Shown: piece after piece, positions 27,008-34,633 of the stretch
How the letters are laid out: each line of letters opens with the position of its first letter
Position numbering within the stretch: position 1 is the stretch's first letter
Source of the DNA: an uncultured Marinicella sp.
Lineage (GTDB): Bacteria > Pseudomonadota > Gammaproteobacteria > Xanthomonadales > Marinicellaceae
Assembly (NCBI GenBank): GCA_947502595.1
Contig: CANNAM010000001.1
Location: forward strand, 310,001 to 374,000
DNA length: 64,000 nucleotides
Direction of reading: 5' to 3'
Translations under genes and position numbers: made by a program
The notes under the pieces: model-generated
What the model was told of the DNA's origin: nothing
Seen by the model: the letters and a program-made list of their open reading frames with translations, nothing else
Databases searched by the model: none

Positions 27008-28714
27008 ATGAGTGTAACAAATACAAAAACTATGGTCAGTGGTGCATTGCGACGCTTGGTGCAAAACGGGCTGATTGAAATGGAAGTCGCGGCCGAAGCC
27101 AATGAGACCTCAAGAAAACAGAAAATTCCTCTGTTCACTTACTTGATTGATAATAAATTAGTCGATGCCGGTGATTTGTGTGAGGCTGCTTCCAATGAAT
27201 ATGGTGTGCCTATACTCGATGTTGCTGCCATTGATATGAGTTTGCTGCCAAAGGGTTTGGTTTCTGATAATTTGGTTGAAAAGCATCAAGTTCTGCCTTT
27301 GTTTCTGCGAGGGAAAAAAATATTTATAGGGATTTCTGATCCGACCAACGTACGTGCTCTAGAAGAGGTTCGATTTCATGCCAATTTAGCAGTAGAACCA
27401 GTTTTGATTCGCCAAGACAATTTGCAAGCTGCTATAGATGAGGCCATGAAAGAGTCTTCATCAGTGATGGATGATTTAGGTGATGAAGGGTTAGAAAATC
27501 TAGAATATGACGATGAGGAATATACCGACACATCAGATGCAGTGGAGGATTTGGCCGATTCGCCTGCGGTTAAATTGGTCAACAAGGTTTTATTGGACGC
27601 CATTAAGCGTGGTGCATCTGATATCCATTTTGAGCCTTATGAAAAAACTTACCGGGTCCGTTACAGGATCGATGGTATGTTGCAAACCATGATCAAACCA
27701 CCCAAAAACATGACGCATAAAATTGCTTCACGGTTAAAGGTCATGTCTAAACTGGACATTGCTGAAAAGCGTGTGCCTCAAGATGGTCGTGTAAAACTTA
27801 ACTTATCTAAAAGCAATTCTATAGATTTTCGTTTAAGTACCTGTCCTACCCTATTTGGTGAAAAAATTGTGATGCGTATTTTGGATGCATCTGCAGCCAA
27901 AATGGGTATTGATAAGTTGGGTTATGAGGATGATCAGAAAAAATTATTCATGGATGCCATAGTTAAGCCCTATGGAATGGTGCTAGTAACGGGGCCGACA
28001 GGTAGTGGTAAAACTGTATCTTTGTATACGGCATTGAATATTCTGAATACCGATGGCCGAAACATATCTACAGCTGAGGATCCAGTTGAAATTCGTGTGG
28101 ATGGCATCAATCAAGTTCAGCAGAATGCCAAGCAAGGCATGACGTTTTCAGCTGCTTTGAGGTCATTTTTGCGACAAGATCCTGACATCATAATGGTTGG
28201 TGAGATTCGGGATTTGGAAACTGCGGAAATTGCCATCAAGGCAGCACAAACGGGACACATGGTGTTGTCTACTTTGCACACCAATAATGCACCTGAAACT
28301 GTCAGTAGGTTGGTGAATATGGGGGTGGCGCCGTTCAACATTGTTTCAGCTGTTTCATTGATTATTGCGCAGCGTTTGGCAAGAAGGTTATGTGATTGTA
28401 AAAAACCCACAGAGTTGCCTAAGGAAGCGCTGTTAGAAGCGGGTTTAACTGAACAAGACATAGCGGAAGGGACCATCTATGACCCAGTAGGTTGTGGTAA
28501 ATGCAATGAAGGTTATAAAGGCCGAGTAGGTATTTATGAGGTCATGCCTTTCACCGATAACATCAAAAGAATTATTTTAGAAGGAGGCAACTCATTGGAG
28601 ATTGCTGATCAAGCTGATAAAGATGGCATTTCAAATCTGAGAAAATCAGCACTGTTAAAAGTTAAAAACGGACTCATAGGCTTGGTAGAAGCCAATCGAG
28701 TGACCGTGGATTAA
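27008..28714 (+). CDS. pilB: Type IV pilus assembly ATPase PilB
   Basis: A 568-aa hexameric ATPase at the inner-membrane base that powers pilus extension. It has an N-terminal GspE/MshEN-type domain (about 1-150), an acidic linker, then the motor. The motor carries Walker A G-P-T-G-S-G-K-T near 328, an aspartate box, and Walker B with I-I-M-V-G-E-I-R-D and T-G-H-M-V-L-S-T-L-H-T. A zinc cysteine set (C-D-C ... C-G-K-C) lies near 460-500. First of pilB-pilC-pilD-coaE. Regulation is likely by the CRP-like promoter upstream. Confidence 0.97.
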   Translation: MSVTNTKTMVSGALRRLVQNGLIEMEVAAEANETSRKQKIPLFTYLIDNKLVDAGDLCEAASNEYGVPILDVAAIDMSLLPKGLVSDNLVEKHQVLPLFLRGKKIFIGISDPTNVRALEEVRFHANLAVEPVLIRQDNLQAAIDEAMKESSSVMDDLGDEGLENLEYDDEEYTDTSDAVEDLADSPAVKLVNKVLLDAIKRGASDIHFEPYEKTYRVRYRIDGMLQTMIKPPKNMTHKIASRLKVMSKLDIAEKRVPQDGRVKLNLSKSNSIDFRLSTCPTLFGEKIVMRILDASAAKMGIDKLGYEDDQKKLFMDAIVKPYGMVLVTGPTGSGKTVSLYTALNILNTDGRNISTAEDPVEIRVDGINQVQQNAKQGMTFSAALRSFLRQDPDIIMVGEIRDLETAEIAIKAAQTGHMVLSTLHTNNAPETVSRLVNMGVAPFNIVSAVSLIIAQRLARRLCDCKKPTELPKEALLEAGLTEQDIAEGTIYDPVGCGKCNEGYKGRVGIYEVMPFTDNIKRIILEGGNSLEIADQADKDGISNLRKSALLKVKNGLIGLVEANRVTVD

Positions 28715-28719
28715 ATATT

Positions 28720-29943
28720 ATGGCAAAAACAAAAAAATTAGACGAGCTACAGGTTTTTAACTGGGTCGGCGTTGATAAGATAGGTAAAAAACTCAAAGGC
28801 GAGCAACAGGCAAAGTCAGCAGTATTGGCCAAGAATGAACTGCGCAGGCAGGGCATTCAAGTTAAGAGTATTAAAAAGAAATCCAAATCATTGTTCTCTG
28901 CTGGTAAAGCCATTAAGGCCCAAGACATATCTTTGTTCAGTCGACAGTTGGCCACCATGATGGAATCAGGGGTGCCAATGGTGCAGGCATTTGAAATCAT
29001 TGAAGGTGGGCAATCTAACCCTCGAATGGCAAAATTGCTGAATGATGTGAAAACCGAAATTCAATCGGGTTCTACTTTAGCTGAATCGCTGGGGCGTCAT
29101 CCGGTGTATTTTGATGAGCTGTACTGTAATTTAGTCAGCGCCGGTGAAAAGGCCGGTGTTTTGGATGAATTGTTGGACACCATTGCCACTTATAAGGAAA
29201 GAACTGAAGAAATCAAAGGCAAAATTAAAAAGGCCATGTTTTATCCTGCAGCGGTGTTGTTTGTGGCTATTGGTGTAACAATCTTGTTGTTGGTAAAAGT
29301 AGTGCCGGAATTCCAGAATATGTTTGATAACTTCGGTGCAGATTTGCCAGCCCTTACTTTGGTGGTGGTCAATGCTTCGCATGCCATGCAAAAATATTGG
29401 ATTATGGTGGTATTGATTCTTGGGGGTGTCATATTTGGTTTTATACAGCTGAAAAAACGCTCGCTTAAATTTGCCCATGCTTTGGATCGTTTGTCGCTGA
29501 AAATTCCTATTGTTGGTGGTATTTTATTCAATGCAGCGGTGGCACGGTTCTCCAGAACCTTGTCAACCACTTTTGCAGCCGGTGTGCCTTTGGTTGAAGG
29601 CCTTGATACGGTGTCAGGTGCAGTGGGTAATGTGGTGTTCAGAGATGCTGTGCAACAAGTTAAAAACGATGTATCTACTGGGCATCAGTTGCAGTTGGCC
29701 ATGAGTCAAACCAACTTGTTTCCACATATGGTGATCCAGATGGCGGCCATTGGTGAGGAATCAGGTAACTTGGATGCAATGTTGGCAAAGGTGGCTGATT
29801 ATTATGAGCAAGAAGTGTCCAATGCAGTCGATGCGCTGAGTAGTTTATTGGAGCCTATTATCATGGTATTGGTTGGCGGTCTGGTGGGTGTTATGGTCGT
29901 TGCTATGTACTTACCTATCTTTAAGATGGCCTCTGTGTTTTAA
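28720..29943 (+). CDS. pilC: Type IV pilus inner-membrane platform protein PilC
   Basis: A 407-aa polytopic protein with two GspF domains, each with A-x-x-x-x-x-L-x-x-G-V-P motifs (F-S-R-Q-L-A-T-M-M-E-S-G-V-P near 70 and F-S-R-T-L-S-T-T-F-A-A-G-V-P near 276). Membrane segments lie near 175-195, 225-245 and 380-400. It couples PilB to pilus assembly. Starts 5 bp after pilB, and pilD follows directly. Confidence 0.97.
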   Translation: MAKTKKLDELQVFNWVGVDKIGKKLKGEQQAKSAVLAKNELRRQGIQVKSIKKKSKSLFSAGKAIKAQDISLFSRQLATMMESGVPMVQAFEIIEGGQSNPRMAKLLNDVKTEIQSGSTLAESLGRHPVYFDELYCNLVSAGEKAGVLDELLDTIATYKERTEEIKGKIKKAMFYPAAVLFVAIGVTILLLVKVVPEFQNMFDNFGADLPALTLVVVNASHAMQKYWIMVVLILGGVIFGFIQLKKRSLKFAHALDRLSLKIPIVGGILFNAAVARFSRTLSTTFAAGVPLVEGLDTVSGAVGNVVFRDAVQQVKNDVSTGHQLQLAMSQTNLFPHMVIQMAAIGEESGNLDAMLAKVADYYEQEVSNAVDALSSLLEPIIMVLVGGLVGVMVVAMYLPIFKMASVF

Positions 29944-29944
29944 A

Positions 29945-30802
29945 ATGGCAGGTTTGATTGATGTATTGTCACAAAACACGTTCTTGTTTTACGGGGTTGC
30001 ATTTGTAGTCGGTTTGTTGATAGGGAGTTTTATTAATGTGGTGATCTTGAGGTTACCACCTATGCTTGAGTATTCTTGGAAAGCAGAGTTTGCTGAGTTC
30101 ACTGAAACACCGTTCAGAGAAAATAAGCCGCCCAGTATTGCATTAGCCAGATCACATTGCCCGCAGTGCAAGAAGCAACTTTCAGCTTGGCACAATATTC
30201 CGGTATTCAGCTATTTGCTGCTGCGAGGCCGTTGTCATTTTTGTCAAGCTAAAATCTCATTCCGTTATCCCTTTATTGAACTGTTAACTGCACTGTTGAC
30301 GCTGTTAATGGCGGTTAATTTTGGTGTTGGCTGGGCATTTGTTGCGGCGATTGTGTTGTTGTGGTTGCTGATAATCATTACTTGGATTGATTTTGATACT
30401 TTCTTGATACCGGATCAGCTCAGTTTGCCTTTGCTGTGGCTCGGCTTATTTGTCAGCCTATTTGAATTTTCTGTTACGCCAGCGCAGGCCATACAAGGCG
30501 CCTTGCTGGGTTACTTGTCACTTTGGTCGGTGTTTCATCTGTTTAAATTACTCACTGGTAAAGAGGGTATGGGTTATGGCGATTTTAAGCTGTTAGCCGC
30601 AGGTGGCGCTTGGCTCGGCCCTGAGCTGTTGATAGCTGTTTTGTTGATAGCCTCTGTCAGTGGATTAATTTTTGCTTTGGTTCAAGCTTTGAGAAAAAAA
30701 GGCCAGGCCAAAATCCCCTTTGGGCCTTACCTTTCGATTGGTATACTTGTTAGTTATTTGTATGGGATGCAGATAACTGATTGGTTGTTCCCTGGGTTGT
30801 AA
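29945..30802 (+). CDS. pilD: Prepilin peptidase/N-methyltransferase PilD
   Basis: A 285-aa membrane enzyme that cleaves prepilin leader peptides and methylates the new N-terminus. The cytosolic zinc cysteines are C72, C75, C97 and C100. The catalytic aspartates lie in W-I-D149-F-D-T-F-L-I-P-D and G-Y-G-D near 213. I take the ATG at 29945, 1 bp after the pilC stop; an upstream alternative inside pilC is unlikely. No prepilin gene is in the window. Confidence 0.96.
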   Translation: MAGLIDVLSQNTFLFYGVAFVVGLLIGSFINVVILRLPPMLEYSWKAEFAEFTETPFRENKPPSIALARSHCPQCKKQLSAWHNIPVFSYLLLRGRCHFCQAKISFRYPFIELLTALLTLLMAVNFGVGWAFVAAIVLLWLLIIITWIDFDTFLIPDQLSLPLLWLGLFVSLFEFSVTPAQAIQGALLGYLSLWSVFHLFKLLTGKEGMGYGDFKLLAAGGAWLGPELLIAVLLIASVSGLIFALVQALRKKGQAKIPFGPYLSIGILVSYLYGMQITDWLFPGL

Positions 30803-30805
30803 TTA

Positions 30806-31435
30806 ATGAAACTGACAGTTTGCTTGACTGGTGGCATTGCTTCTGGAAAGACTTACGTATCGAATAAATTCGCAGAAAAGGGTGAGGCCGTGATTGATAC
30901 TGATGTACTGGCCAGGCAGGTTGTTGTTAAGGGTTCTGAGGGGTTGGCACAATTGGTGAAAGCTTTGGGCACCGGCATTTTGGATAAACAAGGTGAAATG
31001 AACAGGTCTGTGGTTAAACGGCTGGTGTTCCAAGATGAGCAAAAGTTGGCTGTATTGAATGCAATCACCCATCCCTTGATAAGAAAAGCCTGTTTTGAAC
31101 AGTCAAAGTTGGTGTCCCGTGGTGTAGAACTCTGGGTTATTCCACTGTATGACGGCGGTGCTGAGTACCCTGATTTTGATCGGGTGTTGGTGGTTGATGT
31201 AAATCCAGAAATTCAATTAGACAGGATTCAGAGCAGGGATGAGGTCAATTTAAAACTCGCTGAATCTATTTTAGCTGCACAACCAAAAAGGCAAGACCGA
31301 TTTAGGTTCGCTACTGATGTCATAAATAACAGTGGAACATATCGTACGTTAAACCAAAATATTGATCATATATACGGTTTATATAGCCAGTTGTTGGCGG
31401 CGAAAATTAGCTTGAATAAAGTGATGCAGATGTAA
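30806..31435 (+). CDS. coaE: Dephospho-CoA kinase CoaE
   Basis: A 209-aa P-loop kinase catalysing the last step of CoA synthesis. Walker A reads T-G-G-I-A-S-G-K-T (about 7-15); D-T-D near 31 and R-D near 146 follow. It starts 3 bp after pilD, as in the classic pilBCD-coaE cluster of gammaproteobacteria. The usual next gene, yacG, is absent; a tRNA follows. Confidence 0.95.
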   Translation: MKLTVCLTGGIASGKTYVSNKFAEKGEAVIDTDVLARQVVVKGSEGLAQLVKALGTGILDKQGEMNRSVVKRLVFQDEQKLAVLNAITHPLIRKACFEQSKLVSRGVELWVIPLYDGGAEYPDFDRVLVVDVNPEIQLDRIQSRDEVNLKLAESILAAQPKRQDRFRFATDVINNSGTYRTLNQNIDHIYGLYSQLLAAKISLNKVMQM

Positions 31436-31469
31436 AAGTCATCAGTTATAATTTGCAGCTATTCTATCC

Positions 31470-31546
31470 GGGCCTGTAGCTCAGTTGGTTAGAGCAGTGG
31501 ACTCATAATCCATTGGTCGTAGGTTCGAGTCCTACCAGGCCCACCA
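31470..31546 (+). tRNA. tRNA with CAU anticodon, probably tRNA-Ile2
   Basis: A 77-nt cloverleaf with encoded CCA. The acceptor stem GGGCCTG pairs with CAGGCCC and the anticodon loop CTCATAA gives CAU. The C4-G69 and C5-G68 pairs and the variable-loop section TTGGTCG resemble tRNA-Ile2, which TilS modifies to lysidine, more than elongator tRNA-Met. That identity choice is inference. A TATAAT lies at 31447-31452 but no -35 is clear, and no terminator hairpin follows. Confidence 0.9.
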
Positions 31547-31726
31547 TCTTTTATTTTTCCTCCGATCGAACAAACTATTGTCAAAATGAATCAGTTGTTG
31601 GCACATAAGCTGGTGATATAAATGCCAATAAAACATATAATTTTTTCAAATATGTCTTGATTATTCAGTACTTTAAAGGTTACTCTTGCATTGCCTTCTT
31701 AAAAAAAGTAAAGTATTCATGTAAAT

Positions 31727-31769
31727 TGTGATTAACGGCACAGAAAAGAACATAAGGCGCGTGTCTAAT
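31727..31769 (+). promoter_or_regulatory. CRP-family class II promoter upstream of pilMNOPQ
   Basis: TGTGA-TTAACG-GCACA (31727-31742, nine of ten core positions) is followed by -10-like TCTAAT (31764-31769) starting exactly 29.5 bp from the box centre. The transcript would begin near 31776, about 39 nt before the pilM ATG. A short inverted repeat, GTGTC-TAATT-GACAC (31761-31775), overlaps the -10 and start site. Confidence 0.65.
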
Positions 31770-31814
31770 TGACACTGTTAAGAAGGGCAAGTTAGGCAAA
31801 TATTAAAGAGAGAG

Positions 31815-32879
31815 ATGATTTTGCAATTGTTAGGTCGAAATAAAGTACAGTTAATTGGGGTTGATGTCAGTTCATCAGCAGTCAAAATATTACAGTTGTC
31901 TGGCAGCTTAGATAATTTGAAAGTTGAAAGGTATGCTGTTGAGCCGCTGTCAGTTAATGCAGTGGTTGATAACAACATAGCTGAAGTCGATTTGGTTTCT
32001 GCTGCCATCAGTAAAGCTGTCAACAAAGCAGGAATAAAAGTTAAAGGTGCCGCAACTGCGGTTTCTGGCTCAGCTGTGATCACAAAGATAATACAGATGC
32101 CCAGCGACTTAACTGATGAAGAGCTTGAAATTCAGCTTGAAATGGATGCCACCCAATATATCCCATACCCAATAGATGAAGTCAGTCTAGATTTTTGTGT
32201 GCTGGGTCCAGTTGAGGGCAATGACGAAGTCAATAACGTATTGATAGCCAGTTCGCGTTCAGAAAATGTAGATGTATTTATAGAGGCATTTGCTGGAGCG
32301 GATTTGGATCTTAAAGTAGTGGATGTGGAAGCATTTGCCATTGAGCGTTGTTTTAATTTAGTCAGAGATCAGTACGAAATAAATGACGAAGAAGTGGTGG
32401 CGTTATTTGACATTGGCGCCAATACGATGACCATGCATGCCATGCACAAAAGAACTGGCATATACAGCAGAGAACAAGCATTCGGTGGCAAACAATTGAC
32501 TGAAGAAATTATGCAGCGCTATGGTTTGTCATATGAGGAAGCTGGTTTGGCAAAAAGACAAGGTGGTTTGCCAGAGAGCTATGAATCAGAAGTTTTGCAG
32601 TCATTTAAAGATACATTGGTTCAGCAGGTCAGCCGCGCTTTACAGTTTTTCTTTTCAGCCACTGAGTTTGGTAATGTTGACAGGATACTGTTGGGTGGTG
32701 GTTGTGCTGCTATTCCTGAAATAGATGTTTTGGTTGAAGATCAAGTAGGTGTTCCAACTGAAGTGATTAATCCAGTTTACAATTTCAAAGTCTCCTCTAA
32801 AGTCAGTAAAGAAGCGCTTGAGGCAGATGCGCCGGCAATGATGTCGGTGGTGGGATTAGCATTGAGGAATTTTGATTAA
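31815..32879 (+). CDS. pilM: Type IV pilus assembly protein PilM
   Basis: A 354-aa actin/FtsA-like cytosolic ATP-binding protein that docks on the PilN N-terminus. The opening I-G-V-D-V-S-S-S-A-V-K is the phosphate-1 motif (about 17-27); F-D-I-G-A-N near 198 and L-G-G-G near 295 are phosphate-2 and adenosine motifs. It is first gene of pilMNOPQ, with pilN 1 bp downstream. A penicillin-binding-protein gene, often divergent from pilM, is not here. Confidence 0.96.
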   Translation: MILQLLGRNKVQLIGVDVSSSAVKILQLSGSLDNLKVERYAVEPLSVNAVVDNNIAEVDLVSAAISKAVNKAGIKVKGAATAVSGSAVITKIIQMPSDLTDEELEIQLEMDATQYIPYPIDEVSLDFCVLGPVEGNDEVNNVLIASSRSENVDVFIEAFAGADLDLKVVDVEAFAIERCFNLVRDQYEINDEEVVALFDIGANTMTMHAMHKRTGIYSREQAFGGKQLTEEIMQRYGLSYEEAGLAKRQGGLPESYESEVLQSFKDTLVQQVSRALQFFFSATEFGNVDRILLGGGCAAIPEIDVLVEDQVGVPTEVINPVYNFKVSSKVSKEALEADAPAMMSVVGLALRNFD

Positions 32880-32880
32880 T

Positions 32881-33468
32881 ATGACTACAATTAACTTATT
32901 ACCTTGGCGTGAAGAAAAGCGTCAACAACAAACCAAAGAGTTTTATATCTTGTTGGGGCTTTCAGCTGTGCTCGCGTTGTTGGTTTTTGCATTGACTTAC
33001 TACTATTTTGATCAAAGTGTAAAGTTCCAAAATCAAAGAAACAGTTTTATGGATACTGAAATTGCAAAATTAGATCGTAAAATTGTCGAAATTGATAAAT
33101 TAGAAGCCAAGAAAGCGGGTTTAATTGCCCGGCAACAAGTGATTGAAGAGCTACAGGCCAACAGAACCCAGATGGTTCATTTGTTTGATGAACTGGTTAA
33201 AACGATACCTAATGGTGTGTTTTTAGAGAAAATCACACAACAGGGTACCTCCATATCTATGGAAGGTTACTCACAGTCACACTCTCGGGTTTCAGACTAT
33301 ATGCGCAGACTCGACGAGTCAAAGTGGTTCACTAAAATTGAATTAGACTACATAAAAGCCGATGACACCTTAGGGACCCACGAGCAAAAATTTAAATTAA
33401 GTGTGCAGCTGGTCAACCCAAATCGCAAGCAAGATGGCGAAGCAGTAGATGAGGTAGGAGTATCATGA
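32881..33468 (+). CDS. pilN: Type IV pilus assembly protein PilN
   Basis: A 195-aa bitopic inner-membrane protein. The cytosolic PilM-binding motif I-N-L-L-P-W-R-E is at residues 4-11, a membrane helix at about 22-43, then a coiled coil and a ferredoxin-like periplasmic domain. The ATG at 32881 lies directly after the pilM stop. The 3' end overlaps pilO by 4 bp. Confidence 0.95.
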   Translation: MTTINLLPWREEKRQQQTKEFYILLGLSAVLALLVFALTYYYFDQSVKFQNQRNSFMDTEIAKLDRKIVEIDKLEAKKAGLIARQQVIEELQANRTQMVHLFDELVKTIPNGVFLEKITQQGTSISMEGYSQSHSRVSDYMRRLDESKWFTKIELDYIKADDTLGTHEQKFKLSVQLVNPNRKQDGEAVDEVGVS

Positions 33469-34109
33469 GTTTCATAGATGATTTCAGTGGTTTAGATGGT
33501 AACAACCCAGGTGGTTGGCCATCTACAGTTAAGATTACAGCTGTAGTTGCTTTAGTTGTAGCTATTTTGGTTGGTGGATATTATGTGTTTGTTAAAGACA
33601 TGATAGTTAGGCTCGAGTCTCTTCAAAAGAAGGAAGTTGAGTTAAAAAACACCTACTCATACAAATACCAAAAAGCAGCACAATTAGATGCGTATAAGGC
33701 GCAACTAGAAGAAATGGAAATCATCTTACAATCCATGTTACGGCAATTACCAAGCAAAAACGAAATGTCTGATTTAATAGTTGATGTTTCACAAACCGCA
33801 TTGGCCAGTGGGATTGAAAATGAATTATTTGAGCCGGGTGCTGAAACACTCAAAGATTTTTATGCTGAAAAGCCTATTAGTTTGAAGATGAAGGGCAATT
33901 ACCATGAATTTGGTAACTTTGTCAGTGGTGTGGCTTCTTTACCTCGTGTGGTTATCTTAACAATGCATGATATTTCTTTGAAACCATTGGGTGACTCAAT
34001 TCAAGGTGGAAGGCTGTTGCTTGAAGGGACTGCCAAAACTTACCGCTACTTGGATGATGAGGAAATGGTGAATTTAGAAACTGCAAAAGCAAAAGGGGGC
34101 AAAAAATGA
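33465..34109 (+). CDS. pilO: Type IV pilus assembly protein PilO
   Basis: A 214-aa bitopic inner-membrane protein that pairs with PilN. It has a membrane helix at about residues 24-46, a coiled coil to about 95 (with M-L-R-Q-L-P-S-K near 92), then a periplasmic domain. ATGA overlaps on both sides (pilN and pilP) show translational coupling. Confidence 0.94.
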   Translation: MSFIDDFSGLDGNNPGGWPSTVKITAVVALVVAILVGGYYVFVKDMIVRLESLQKKEVELKNTYSYKYQKAAQLDAYKAQLEEMEIILQSMLRQLPSKNEMSDLIVDVSQTALASGIENELFEPGAETLKDFYAEKPISLKMKGNYHEFGNFVSGVASLPRVVILTMHDISLKPLGDSIQGGRLLLEGTAKTYRYLDDEEMVNLETAKAKGGKK

Positions 34110-34633
34110 ATAAAATTGTACTTTTTATGCTTTTGTTTACTTTTTTAACTGGCTGTAATAACAGTGTAAGCGACCTCAATGATTTCATTGAACATCAAAA
34201 AACCAAGCCTGTTAGGCCCATTGATCCATTGCCTCAGCTAAAACCACATGAGGTTTTTGAATACAATGCCACAGGTGCTAGAGACCCGTTTTCAAACGAC
34301 TTGGAAGTGAATGATTCAGTTGAACAAACATCATTGCTTGTGGCTGAAGGCGGTGAAGGGCCTGATTTATCCAGGCGTAAAGAGTATTTAGAATCTTTTC
34401 CACTAGACAGTTTGTTGATGGTTGGAACCTATCAGCAGGAAGAAGATTACTGGGCCTTAGTCGTCGACCCTGAAGGAACCATACACCGTGTTTCTGAGGG
34501 ACATTATTTAGGCCATAATCATGGTCAAGTTGTATCGATATTTGAAAATGAAGTCCAATTACAAGAGTGGATCAATGATGGCTTAGGGGCGTGGCGTGAA
34601 CGCAGTGCTGCAATGGCTTTGAAAGAAGAATGA
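34106..34633 (+). CDS. pilP: Type IV pilus assembly lipoprotein PilP
   Basis: A 175-aa inner-membrane lipoprotein linking PilNO to the PilQ secretin. Lipobox L-T-G-C17; an unstructured proline-rich linker with A-R-D-P-F near 60 (the usual PilP R-D-P-F motif); then the small beta domain with V-G-T-Y-Q near 110. It overlaps pilO and pilQ by 4 bp each. Confidence 0.95.
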   Translation: MNKIVLFMLLFTFLTGCNNSVSDLNDFIEHQKTKPVRPIDPLPQLKPHEVFEYNATGARDPFSNDLEVNDSVEQTSLLVAEGGEGPDLSRRKEYLESFPLDSLLMVGTYQQEEDYWALVVDPEGTIHRVSEGHYLGHNHGQVVSIFENEVQLQEWINDGLGAWRERSAAMALKEE

